Source of the DNA: Ichthyophonus hoferi
Taxonomy: Eukaryota; Opisthokonta; Ichthyosporea; Ichthyophonida; Ichthyophonidae
Length of the DNA: 16,831 nt
Assembly: GCA_002751075.1 (NCBI GenBank)
Contig: NAOQ01000615.1
Location: forward strand, 1-16,831
Reading direction: 5' to 3'
Shown piece after piece: positions 1-10,700 of this stretch (the stretch's first letter is position 1; each line of letters begins with the position of its first letter). The notes beneath the pieces were generated by a model. The model did not search any database and was not told where the DNA came from. It worked only from the letters and a program-made list of their open reading frames with translations. A program made the position numbers and the translations under genes.

Positions 1-444
1 CACTTAATTTTAAGTATTTACGATTTAAAGGTACAATCGCGATTAATAATCTTGTAACACTCCCCATTGGCTTGAACATCAGAGAGAGCCAAAAGAAAAA
101 GAGGAGATTGTTAATTTCGATCGCCACTCGCTACGTAGGCAAGTTGTATTGTGTCGTCTCTGCACAACATAACTGCCTTGTTGTAGGCTTATTTCTTACT
201 GAATAAGCTAGATAATTCCTTATGACCTTCAAGAATGACAAACTGTATATTGAATGTTCCTGCTCGCTCTGGCTCTGGCATTTGGCGGCTAGCGGCTAGC
301 GGCTGGCGGCAGAAGTAATATTGGATGTTGCCCAGTTGTGTTAAGTTTGGCGTCATTTTGAAGCTGGAAATATTGATCATTCAAAAGCAGATTTACGTAA
401 AAGTCAAATGATTGAAAGGAAACGGAGATATGCTACCTGTCTGT
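1..444. other. Gene-free left edge
   Basis: I see no gene here. A minus-strand frame at 189-380 is open for 63 codons but has no recognisable motif, splice context or repeat support, so I do not call it. The only local structure is a short GC-rich 7-bp tandem repeat at 285-310, listed separately. Confidence 0.5.
285..310. repeat. 7-bp GC-rich short tandem repeat
   Basis: Two exact copies and one changed copy of the unit GCGGCTA run in tandem, followed by a partial unit. The patch is strikingly GC-rich for this window. It is a simple-sequence tract and no function is implied. Confidence 0.75.
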
Positions 445-483
445 AACAAAGTGGCGCAGTGGAAGCGTGCTGGACCCATAACC
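445..483 (+). pseudogene. 5' half of an initiator tRNA-Met-like sequence, cut off in the anticodon arm
   Basis: The sequence GTGGCGCAGTGGAAGCGTGC followed by TGGACCCATAACC closely matches the D arm, anticodon stem and CAT anticodon loop of animal initiator tRNA-Met. The 5' acceptor strand would be AACAAAG at 445-451. The match stops at about 483, exactly where the inverted-repeat element begins, and no T arm or 3' acceptor strand is found after the far end of that element at 1054. It is therefore either a broken tRNA gene or the tRNA-derived head of a SINE-like sequence, and not a working tRNA. The A-box-like segment is intact, but the only B-box-like string, GTTAGAATCC, lies inside the inverted repeat and is degenerate. 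Confidence 0.7.
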
Positions 484-619
484 CTGTTAGAATCCTGATT
501 TACGTTTATATGTGGATTCATTGTTTCGTTCTATTAAATTTTGATTATTGTTCTTTTTAATTTGTATCGTATTTTCTCCCCGTCCCCCCAGGGGTGTCGC
601 AAATGTCTGCAACGGGGGT
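484..619 (+). repeat. Left terminal inverted repeat
   Basis: This is the left 136-nt arm of the foldback element. Its inner part carries CCCCGTCCCCCCAGGGG and a GC-rich end at GGGGGT (614-619). The outer part is AT-rich. Confidence 0.8.
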
Positions 620-918
620 AGTCTAATATCTGTGTCATACGTAGGTCCTTGTCCATGGTAAGCTGGGGTGCTGGTTGGATGCGTGTTGTTTCTGTTGTCG
701 GAGGGGAGGGGGAAAGGCAGGTTGTGGGCATGGAATGGTGATGATACAATCGGAGGTGTGTATGTCGGATTGTTTGGCGCTGACAGTGATCCATGCCATT
801 AGGTGTTGCTGTCATTGTTGTGGGCGGTAGTATTGTGTAGTCTATCATGGTCGTGACTTGGTCTTGGCCAGTCAGGTGCGTTGCCAGGGTTGCGTTGGTG
901 CTGGTGTAACAGTATTCC

Positions 919-1054
919 ACCCCCGTCGCAGACATTTGCGACACCCCTGGGGGGACGGGGAGAAAATACGGTACAAATTAAAAAGAACAATATTCAAAAT
1001 TTAATAGAGTGAAACAATGAATCTACATATAAACGTAAATCAGGATTCTAATAG
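919..1054 (-). repeat. Right terminal inverted repeat
   Basis: This is the inverted partner of the left arm, also 136 nt, beginning ACCCCCG and ending GGATTCTAATAG. In single-stranded form the two arms could fold into a long hairpin. Confidence 0.8.
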
Positions 1055-1233
1055 TTTTGTTTTTGTTTTTCTAATCGGACGCCCACTGATAGATTTGGTT
1101 TATTGGATATCTTTTTCGCCTTCGCTCTGTCTATCTAGAACCGTTAATTTTGCACATTTGTTTTTATCGCCAGTCATAATTCTTGGCTAACAACAACAAG
1201 ACTTAAATGGAGCCAATCAATAAATTTCTCTAC

Positions 1234-1305
1234 TGGCTAATATAGTTCATAACGTCATAGAGATCCACTAGAAATGCGTAATCCTATCTCGATAAGATTA
1301 TGTTA
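1234..1305 (+). repeat. Diverged dispersed repeat, copy 1 (partner at 5481-5555)
   Basis: The segment begins TGGCTAAT and contains GAGATCCACTAG, then a degenerate ATGC..ATC..TATC.CGAT pattern. The same order recurs about 4.25 kb downstream at roughly 70% identity, and a TGGCTCA string follows both copies. It looks like an old interspersed repeat of unknown family. Confidence 0.5.
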
Positions 1306-2223
1306 AGTTTTTTCTTTTATGGCTCAGTGACCAATTCACTACATCCAAACTATGTATTGATAAATAAATTTAAAACTACGTTCTCATAATATAGATAAAT
1401 AAGCTATAACAAAACAAACATTGAACGCCTTGTGATTGTAATTTTTGATCAGTAATTCTGATCGTAACATTTAAACATTCCTGTTTCAACATACTGTATG
1501 CCATTATAAAATATATTCTATTCATTTATGTTCTGAAGTGGATCAAAAGAGGCTAAGTCCTCTATGCTGTTCAATCTAAATGAATGTATTGTTTGAGGTC
1601 AAGTCATGATTGACATTCATTCCTAGTGGAATTTTGGCAGGTAGAAGAGTGTATGAAACGAGTGATTGTTTGAAATCAGAAGGAAGTAAAACTTTTACTT
1701 TCTTGTCAATTATCATAGACTGGGCAAGTGTGATGTGTGAGTAAATAAAAGCTTATGTTTTGGTAATCTGAATCTGTTATCTTCAGAAGAATTTGACGTG
1801 CAGTTTCAGCCATGCCTTAATAATAATAAATGAATATTTTCATTGTGATTATACAGCCTTTATTAATGTTTAGAATTTTCAATTTTGATAAAGACTGGAA
1901 TATTGGTTATATAGTTGTGGTTCAAGTGACTGGCAGTTACTTATTATAGTCCTAATGATTAAGCTAAGTATTAAATTTAAACTTGTATCCACTCGCTTTG
2001 TAAAGAAATGTTCTTATATATTATTAGCACATTTAACTATATGGTTTCACTTGAGGTTTACCTATGCATCAATATGGGGTTTGACAGATACATACAAAGC
2101 ACTGGTTATTATCTTCTTGCACTTAACTTAAAACTAAACTGGTTTCCTACCATTTATTATTGATTTAACGCACATTAAAAACAAATACCTTAAGAAAACT
2201 TCTGAAAGATCAATATGAATGTT

Positions 2224-2396
2224 GTGAAATAATATTGATATTACTGGATCGCTTATCTCAAACTGAGATTTCTAGCGAGCCGGACTCATATTATAAAATA
2301 ACAATACCGAGTCATTTATCTTATTAATGAACCGGATTCATATTGTGAAATAATCATACCGGATCATTTATCTTACTAATGGGTCAGACTCAAACC
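2224..2396 (+). repeat. Three-unit tandem repeat, about 52 bp per unit
   Basis: Units start at 2224 (expanded to about 69 bp), 2293 (52 bp) and 2345 (52 bp). Each begins GTGAAATAA or ATAAAATAA, carries a TACCGGATCATTTATCTTA-like core, and ends in a CCGGACTCATATT-like string. The second and third units align without gaps. It is a short, diverged minisatellite with no coding potential. Confidence 0.75.
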
Positions 2397-2626
2397 AATG
2401 CGCGGTATCCATACTATCCCGTTTGCACCAAAAGGTATTGGGATAACGGGATATAAAAGGGATAGGGACACAAAATAAATCTACTTTTATTTATTTATTA
2501 ACAGTCATTGTATATTTGGATTACTTGACCTACAAGTAGAACTAATGACAAACAACTTTATCAGAGATATAAGTTAACAAATGTATATATAAGGCTTTAA
2601 CTGCAATAAGAATATCCAATAATAAG

Positions 2627-2707
2627 CGTCACACTGCTAAAAATTTAAACTTGACATAAAGATCATTACTACTAATTAACTAAAGTTATGCTTTTAGTAG
2701 TGTGACG
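2627..2707. repeat. 81-bp foldback with 16-bp inverted ends
   Basis: The left end CGTCACACTGCTAAAA (2627-2642) is the reverse complement of TTTTAGTAGTGTGACG (2692-2707) at 15 of 16 positions, and looser pairing continues inward. The 49-bp loop is AT-rich. It could be a tiny non-autonomous transposon remnant or a chance hairpin. No clear target duplication flanks it. Confidence 0.6.
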
Positions 2708-4001
2708 TTTTTAACCTACTCATGTTCTGTACATACAAATAATACTTATATAAGCACACAATATATGCTGATACTAGCGTATATGACAATTTATTACCTG
2801 CTACTAATTAGATAGTAGAGAATACCTATCAAACTCTTCCAGATTTAAAATGCATAAGACTATTTTAAGAAAACAGCATGGGTAAATTTGTACCTATTTG
2901 GCAGTTATATTTTATTTATATAAGTATATAATATACATATATTTGCACTGATGATTTATCGCATTCTCAACGTGCCACATATCCATTGTTCTAGTATGTG
3001 GTAAGATTAGTTAAATATTGTACAACTCCTATGTTGCAACGAACGATGCCCACTAGACATTCATTAACCCATATCAACTTTAATAAAGTATATAAGCTGG
3101 GCCCAGAGACTGGTTCTGGGAGTACATATTTGTTCATAAACGTGGTTTATAAATTTATTTAATTACTTACATTGTACTTCGGCTCAGTCTAAGTATGTCA
3201 GATTTTGGAGCATATTGGAAACAGATAATTATGTAAATTAACAGTCACGCAAGGTTTTTTTATTCATTTATTCCTTGATGAGTATTTTTTTTCCATTATA
3301 CATTATCCTAGGACTTCCATTCAATTACATTATTCGATATTCCTGTAAATATTACACAACCCGAATATGTGGTTCCCTGCCATTATTTTTTATCTTAGAT
3401 CCGTGCATCAATCAAATTAGTTTTTAAATTTTACGCAGATATCTTGCTTGCCGCAACGACCAGTATCTTGACCATAACCAGTACTTTTAAAATTTTAATG
3501 CACTGGTGCTAGTGGCACTGGCTTACTAGTATTAATTCTAGAATCTATCTAGTTGATAAATGTTACGACGATTGCAAATCCATTGCTAATTCACTGCAAT
3601 CACGGGATTAACGAGATCTTCATCAAGGACTATTGGACACTACGACATCACACCAATCAACATACAGCCGGAGGTAACTCACTGGAGGTCAAATTTCTAG
3701 ATTCCTGTAGACTTTATATAGGTAAATGTACACTATAATGCTAATATTATATACTCTTATATACTATTATTACATACATATAATCTAAAATAAGGCAGTA
3801 TTAGATTATTACATTATTAAAAACCAGTGTTAGAGGTTACCATCACATAGCATACCAAACCTAGAACTCGATTACCAATACCGAATTTGTTATCATAGTC
3901 AACTAAACTTAAATACTATAGCGATAGTTAATTTGGACTTGCTAATTAAACATCACACTGCTTAGCTAAGATACTTTGATATGTATATAAGAATACTAGA
4001 T

Positions 4002-4064
4002 ATGTAAAACACCTGAATTCGGTATTCACTCAATTATTATTGGATAGAGAGATCACAGAATTAC
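4002..4064 (+). repeat. Diverged direct repeat, copy 1 (partner at 4532-4595)
   Basis: Copy 1 and copy 2 share TGAATTCGGTATTC or CGAATTCGGTATTC, then an AATTATTAT block and a TCACAG block in the same order, 530 bp apart. The 467 bp between them is not repeated. The pair could mark the ends of an old element, but I cannot name a family. Confidence 0.45.
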
Positions 4065-4531
4065 ACCTCTATTCTCAGCAGAATTACTTACTGGGAACAA
4101 TTCACAGCTCCAATACCAGTACTATCCAAACTGATTCTATCCTTAACTGCAATCCGAGGGAGCGTTTCCATCTCTTTCCAAATATAGTTTTTATAGTCTT
4201 GTGTTAGTAAGCATGGGCAATCCACAATATATGGCTAGCAACAAATGACCACAAAATTGGTCATCACCATCAATAGCAATACCACCAATCATGACGTCCA
4301 TCTGCTGAGGGACTTCTCTGGAGAGATTAGGAGAGATTATTTTTTTTGGAGACGCAGCTAATTGTTCCAAAATTGGATTGCACCGCCTCCGATTTTTTGG
4401 ACCCAATCACCATCACAACACAGTGGCTTCCAAACAAACAGCTGGTCTGCTACAAATATCTTAGCTAATACTAGTACTATAAAAATAAATGTGCTTTCAG
4501 TGAGCCTCTCGAAAGACTGTACCAGAGCCAC

Positions 4532-4595
4532 GTGTTTAAACCACCCCGAATTCGGTATTCCTTTAATTATTATGGGGAAGAAGTCACAGGAACAA
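4532..4595 (+). repeat. Diverged direct repeat, copy 2
   Basis: This is the partner of the repeat at 4002-4064, in the same orientation, with a shared GAATTCGGTATTC core. It differs by many substitutions and small gaps, so the duplication is old. Confidence 0.45.
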
Positions 4596-5480
4596 ACCTA
4601 TCTAGCTATTCCCAACATGGTAGCAGAAAAAGCTTAAATATTTTATCATAGTCACAAAACCTGGTAATTCTCTTAAGTGAACAATCCAAAAATGCTGAAA
4701 ACACGTCATCCCAATCCTACATCCATCCACTAACCTCTACATGTAATTTGTCAGTTTTCATACCTGTACACATTGTCTTCAAATCTACATTTGAACTATC
4801 ATTATCTCCAGTCTAAAAGTGACGCCTGAAATGATCGGTCAAATGTTAGTTAGTAGCATAACTTTCTTAACCAGGTTAAATTGATTTGTCGAAACATAGT
4901 ATGCAATTACTTTCTTGAAAGGATTAACTAACAAGCCATACAAATAAGAACACAATAGTATAAGGTTATTCAATGAGAGATCAGATAATTCTAGGGGGCC
5001 TCAGTGATCTTCTACGAACAGGAAATAAACTTTTGCCTGAATGTGTTTATGTACGATAATGGCAATTACCCAATGTGACCGATCAGAATAGGTATTAATC
5101 CTTGGTGTATGTAACAAATACTATTTTTATCAAAAGTGACTAGACAGGCATCTGTACTCTCGGGAAAAGCTACACTGACTGTTATCTTCAACTTCTATTG
5201 CTAATAAAGAACGAGATATTACATTAAAAAATACAATGCCTATGGAATACAGGTCAGGTATCTTTTAATCGCTAAGATAAAGTATAAATATATATGGAGA
5301 GATTATGTTTTAAAAAAAAGGGGAAAAAAAATGTAAGGCTTTGTTTCATAATGGTTGAAACGTTATTACCCGTATCTTTATTGGTTGTTTTCGTTTAAAT
5401 TTATCTTTTTTGACGAACGTCTACGATGGGTGTTGAAATATCCGCTTCATCAGATTAAGTTAAGTTATATACATCCTTAT

Positions 5481-5555
5481 TGGCTAATTCTGTTCACATT
5501 AGATTGGTGAGATCCACTAGTATGCTTGATCGTATCCCGATCTTAAAATTCCAAT
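5481..5555 (+). repeat. Diverged dispersed repeat, copy 2
   Basis: This is the partner of 1234-1305, in the same orientation, with the exact shared block GAGATCCACTAG at 5509-5520. Nothing nearby identifies the family. Confidence 0.5.
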
Positions 5556-7663
5556 TAATGACGTATTGCATTCTTACTCGGCTTTTTGATTTGGTTCAAC
5601 ATTTATCCAATGGCTCACTTTTCAATTATCCTCGTGTTGAGGAATACCACGTGTAAGCTAATTTATTATGACCAATAACACATACATTTTCTAATGTACA
5701 CCAATAGGATGTCTAATTCACATTCGCCATGACAAAGTAATATCTTTATTTAGATTACTGGTGACTATATATAATTATTAATCAGAAGTCCGCTTTAGGA
5801 GAAAACGGTATAAGAAATTGTTTTTTGTTATCCAGAAAGGGCTGGTTTAACAAAATGTGGTTTATTTATGTAGTTTAAATTTATAGTTGCTAGGGTAATC
5901 TAACATTCAGGATTAATCTAAATTAAAGATTATAGACACTACTATTACCAGTGTAGCGGTTACAACAATTTACAAGGGTAAGCTGATTGGAGGTCTGTTG
6001 AATAACAATCCCTTGGAAGATTAGCCGAAGAACTTTGATTCTAATTTACACTTATCACAAATATAACTATCAATTTACTTCTTTACCCATTCACATCGGG
6101 AAGGAAGTGCTTAAGAAAAGCAATCCAGTTGCTTTACTAGAAACCCAACTATTCTGGTATGGTTAGACAATTAGAGAATACTTATATAATGCCCATCTAC
6201 GATTGCAGTGATTTAGGTCATATTTATTACTCAGATCGCAAGTTGTCGGGTAGGAAATATAAAGTGACCCTAAATTTAGAACCATACTATCTTACAAGCA
6301 GAACTCAAAGGCGTTAGCTATGCCATAGAATTTTGTACAACAAACACAGGTTTTATTTCTAATAAAAACCATTAGTTAATAAAATATTAACTGACTATAT
6401 ATATAATAGTCCCTCAGGAAACCAATCTCTTTTAATCATTCACATAGAGGACGCAAGATAAAAAATTGGGAAAAATAAAAATAAAAAGCCGTCAGTTCTT
6501 CCAGTATTATCCTTCCAGCACCTACCAGGCATAAGACAAAATCGTTATTTTATTGGTGTTTCGGGATAGCCTTGTTATAATTATGGAAGTATAAGGAATT
6601 TAACCGAGTCTAAAGCACCAATATGGACATAAAAACATATACACATATGGTAATATAAGTAATAAAAAATAAATGAAAAAATCATTTTTCTTCCTTTATC
6701 AACCGAGTATCCCACATCCATTCCTTTTCATGACACTATTCATTTACTGGCTATTATATACTTATATTATATATTGATATGTATAACCCATTATTATACA
6801 TACAGTAGGTTGTGAAGTATTATACGTTTTTATGAATTCTGCCTGCACTTTCATTATATTTAATATGGTAAGCGTTATATCCATTCCACTTAAAATTTCT
6901 AGTTGCTATAGTGTAATTTAATTCTTGTTTTGCATTGGATCACATAAACATTGAAATAATACAAAATAATAATAGATGATTCAAAAATAACAATAGTTTT
7001 GAACAGCCTGATAGATTCCCATGCAGCTTGCCCATTATGTTACTGGTCACAAGGAAGAAGAATGCACGAAACAAAACAAACCCATTTTCTTCAATGAATA
7101 GCTATATAATAAGGAAAATTTATTTAATACTATTTTGATTTTTTTCCTAATTTAATTTAATTATATATACTATATATATTAGTACATATATATTTAATGT
7201 GACCCTTAATTGTATAGTAGAATCTAAACCCCATATAAGGTAAAATATCTAATGTTACACATGAGACAGTGCCGACCAATAATAAAAATGACCTATAGTA
7301 AATGGCTCCAGCGACCACAACTCTATAGAGATAGCCAATAATAACTTGTAACTGTTGTGAAGAGGCAATAATAATATTATAATGTCCGCCAATGAAATAA
7401 TATCATCATTGTATGAATCATATTCATCTTAAATTGTAAATAGTAAAACATGATATATACTGCTTTAAAGATTTTACACGAATGCAAATACTAGATATAA
7501 TTTTTAAATAATTACTAATAAATGAATGCTCTTCTATTAAATACCAGTAAAGGAACGCAACTTTGTTTTTATATCGCATGTGCTTTTGAGGCCACAGAAT
7601 CTAAAAACTACATAAACACAAAAATTAATTAATTCCTACCCTAGTCCTCTATTGCTTACCTTT

Positions 7664-7680
7664 TATATATATATATATAT
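7664..7680. promoter_or_regulatory. (AT)n tract just upstream of the transferrin start codon
   Basis: An uninterrupted AT dinucleotide run ends 17 bases before the ATG at 7698. It could act as a TATA-like element only if the 5' untranslated region were extremely short. It may equally be simple sequence inside a leader or in the promoter of an unseen upstream exon. I therefore call it only a possible regulatory feature. Confidence 0.25.
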
Positions 7681-7697
7681 TGGTATATTATAGTACC

Positions 7698-7788
7698 ATG
7701 GGGTTCGTAAAACAAGTTGCCGCGGTTTTATTCGCGTCCGTTGCTCTCTCTGAGGCCGATTTCAATCCACGTTCAGGCCAAAAGAGTG
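7698..7788 (+). other. Exon 1: signal peptide
   Basis: This exon encodes residues 1-30 plus the first base of codon 31. A Lys at position 5 precedes the hydrophobic run [11 protein letters not shown] (8-18), a typical though short signal peptide, with cleavage likely near residues 19-21. The donor is GTATGT in phase 1. I chose the ATG at 7698 because of its ACCATGG context and because nothing upstream in the frame resembles coding sequence. Confidence 0.85.
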
Positions 7789-10700
7789 GTATGTATCATT
7801 GTAGCTTGCCTATGATATTGTTAAAAAAAATCTGCTTTTTATCATGTCTGTCTAAGGATCTGATATATTTTCTCTGGAATATATATAGGAGCCATTAATA
7901 GCGATATTACTATTGTGATGGTGCGTATAGCAATAAAACTGTTATTGCTTATTATTACACTGTTAAACTGAACTAAAAAAATTCAAATTATTATCAGAGA
8001 GATGTATGATATTGAAGTTTCTGTAAAAACAAACCAATAAAATAACACAAAGAGCGGCATAGGCCAATTAGTTTCATGGCTACCAAAATTCTTATAATTA
8101 CCAAACCTTCAACTAACCTATTGCATTCCATTCTAAATTACTAGAGAATAAGCTACGTTAATCTCGGAAAACAAAACATGGGTTAATTAGTTTTCCTGTT
8201 ACCGTAGGTATCCAAACAACCAACTAAACTATCATATCCCTTTCCTAGATCCTATCCGTTGGGCCTATAATGGTAAGCTGGGTAAGGCGGACGCAGAACG
8301 GCTTCTCTCCGATGCTATTGGACTTAATTTTGAAGTTGTAATTGCAACTGATTATAAGGATGCCGCAAATAAAGTTGCAGCAGGACAAGCAGACATTGCC
8401 GCCTTGGATACTGTAGCTACAATCACACAGTAGGTTGGAGGGGGGAAGGGAGGGATGGTGTTTGGTAAAGGGTTGTATAATGCAAGAGAGTATAACATAC
8501 CATAATATCACATCATATTATGTAAGATAATATTCCTTTGTTGATACCCTACCTGCAGTGGAGCAATAACTTGAATGTAGTTAGGGCGGTGTTTTGGGGA
8601 AGGAAGGGATTATTTAGAATGCGATTGTTTTATGCAATGTAAGATGGTATTGTGTAATTTAAATATAATTATTTTACTTCTTTTAATAATAATTACCAAT
8701 ACATACTATTCTATTGATATGTTATTATACTAACATATACCAGCACTATTTCGTATGTATACATAATTTATATAGTTTATATATAATTAAAAAAAAATAT
8801 TAATTAAAATCTTTTCCTTCTTAGCATGGGTAAGTTTAAATTGATCGTTGCCGAGCTTCTAGACTCGGGCTTGCCCTACCATAAGGCCACTACATTGGTT
8901 AAGGCGGATGCTGGGATTTATTCATTTGCTGATTTGCAGGGTAAGTTTAAAATTTAAATTATTATGTTAGAAATCAATTGGTTAATTAGAGATTAAATTA
9001 TTTTAAACAAATTATACTCTTACATTAATATAATCTATTGGAATTTTAGAAACATAAGCGTTGACTAGCTAATCACACTAGATTTGAAAATTTATTTACA
9101 TTAATTATTCCTTAGACCAAAAAAAGTCTGCGAACTAATCAAATACTACACTTAAAATTTCAACTATTTCATTGACCTAATATATTGCCATTATCGAAAC
9201 ATTAATTAACGAGCCAAACACTAATTAAAATCTCAATTCAATTACTAAGAACTTAAAATTCCATTTACACCAATCCTTCCTTAAGCCGAGACCTGCTTCA
9301 ATGTTTCTCCATAGAATGCCCAAGCAAATACTAGATTTAAAATTTAATAGACTGGTTTAAACAAATCATATTATTGCATCAATGTAATATCTTACCTTTT
9401 TTAGAAATCTAGGCTAAAGAATCGAACACGACTTAAAAAAATTCAAAAAATTAATCTTACCAAAACTTCATCCTCCTTTTAGGTAAGAAAGCTTGCTTCA
9501 CCGGATTTGGAGCCAGTACATCTATGGACACGTCTATAGGGCACTATATTAGAAATAGAATGATTACTATCGTAGATACACTTAAAGAAACTGTAGAAAC
9601 ATACTTCAGCGCGGTGTGTGCTGCTCCCGAGCTCTGCACTGCCTGCAAAGAGGTATGTATTATGTGATGTATAGTAAACTATGCATGTATTATTGTGGTT
9701 AATTAGCCCTGGGAAGATCAGTTTTCTGCATCTCATTTATGCTATGCATATATCGTGGCTTTTTGTTTAGTGTATGTCTAAATCCTTTTATTTATACTAT
9801 ACCTATTGTTCACTAATGCCAACGATAAATGCTAACTCAAATTTAAATCTTTAATAAATTTGCAAACATACCAACCAACTAATTTCTTTGTTCTAAAATG
9901 TAGAAATCAGGGTGTAAGAGGACAGGAATATATAGTCACTATGAGGGAGCTCTTCGCTGTCTCTCCGAAGGAGGTGGAGATGTTGCCTTTGTCAAGCAAG
10001 ACACGTAAGTCTTGTATATCATTCTAACTTTAATGGTGTGTAGTGATCGGCTATACGTTGTTTATACGTAAGTGTAATTGAAATTACAATAAGTAGGTAT
10101 TATTATAACAGACAACCCAATAGTCTATTTCATCTATATCTTCAATACATTTTTATACCCAATTAAAATGTGTTCATATTCTTTATTTTTTAACTAAATA
10201 ATTATATGCAATCATATCCCAGCCTTACCTATAACAATAATATTAACCAATCACTGTTTTTTCTAGACATGATGTTTATTGCGGCAAAGGAGCATCTTCC
10301 CCGAAGTGGTGTCTACCTAAGGACTCCTACAAGGTCCTTGACTACACTGGTGAGGTCCCATCTCACTCAGTAGTGGTGCAAATTGGTGCACTTACACCAG
10401 CAGCCGAAACGACAATTCAGGTAAGCCGATTGGTGGTTTAACTTTTAAAGTATTTACAGGCATATACTGTTAAGCTACTTTTAATTGCATTAATTTATGC
10501 CGATCTAATTTCATCTAATCTATACCTACAGGAAGCTTTGGCCATCAAACTCCCTAAGTCTACATATAATGGGACCTTCATCGAGGGAATGAGCGAGGGA
10601 GGAGTAATGGGATATTCCAATACCCATGGGACCCTGGCGGGACATGAAGCTGTAAACCTCGAGAACTTGGCCTGTCTCCCTCATGCGAGCCAACTTCTGG

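Larger units (their letters stand above)
484..1054. mobile_element. 571-bp element with 136-bp terminal inverted repeats (unclassified foldback/MITE-like)
   Basis: The left arm (484-619) and right arm (919-1054) are equal-length inverted copies at about 95% identity; I count roughly seven mismatches and no gaps. Both outer ends read CT-G/A-TTAGAATCC inward. The 299-bp centre is clearly richer in GC than the surrounding DNA. A 136-codon frame on the minus strand (944-534) spans the centre and part of the arms. Its product is rich in Thr, Pro and His, resembles no family I recognise, and could be chance. I see no convincing target-site duplication: the left flank is the tRNA-like sequence and the right flank is T-rich. 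Long inverted repeats with no recognisable transposase fit a non-autonomous DNA transposon or a foldback element. The close match of the arms argues for a fairly recent origin or for gene conversion between them. Confidence 0.8.
1055..7697. other. 6.6-kb gene-free AT-rich stretch
   Basis: I find no coding region that I can support here. The open frames present are short, have no recognisable domain, and are what AT-rich DNA gives by chance. The stretch contains the small repeats listed separately (2224-2396, 2627-2707, and diverged pairs at 1234/5481 and 4002/4532). Its right end is the upstream region of the transferrin gene, where promoter and 5' untranslated sequence are expected but cannot be placed with confidence. 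Confidence 0.55.

Noticed and set aside
189-380. 63-codon minus-strand open frame at the left edge
   Set aside because: It shows no motif or family resemblance and no splice context, and its length is expected by chance. It also spans the 7-bp GC-rich repeat.
445-500. Functional initiator tRNA gene
   Set aside because: The 3' half is missing: the anticodon stem fails to close and no T arm or acceptor strand follows.
4191-4406. 71-codon minus-strand frame containing QQMDVMIGGIAIDGDD, lying between the two diverged direct repeats
   Set aside because: It reads somewhat like a protein, but I recognise no family and see no splice sites. A plus-strand frame overlaps it at 4362-4637, so it is probably chance or a fragment of an unknown old repeat.
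8245-8511. Minus-strand open frame over exon 2 of the transferrin gene
   Set aside because: It is a shadow of the true plus-strand exon, whose frame has clear transferrin motifs.
9479-9736. Minus-strand open frame over exon 4
   Set aside because: It is a shadow of the plus-strand exon encoding [10 protein letters not shown] and the Cys cluster.
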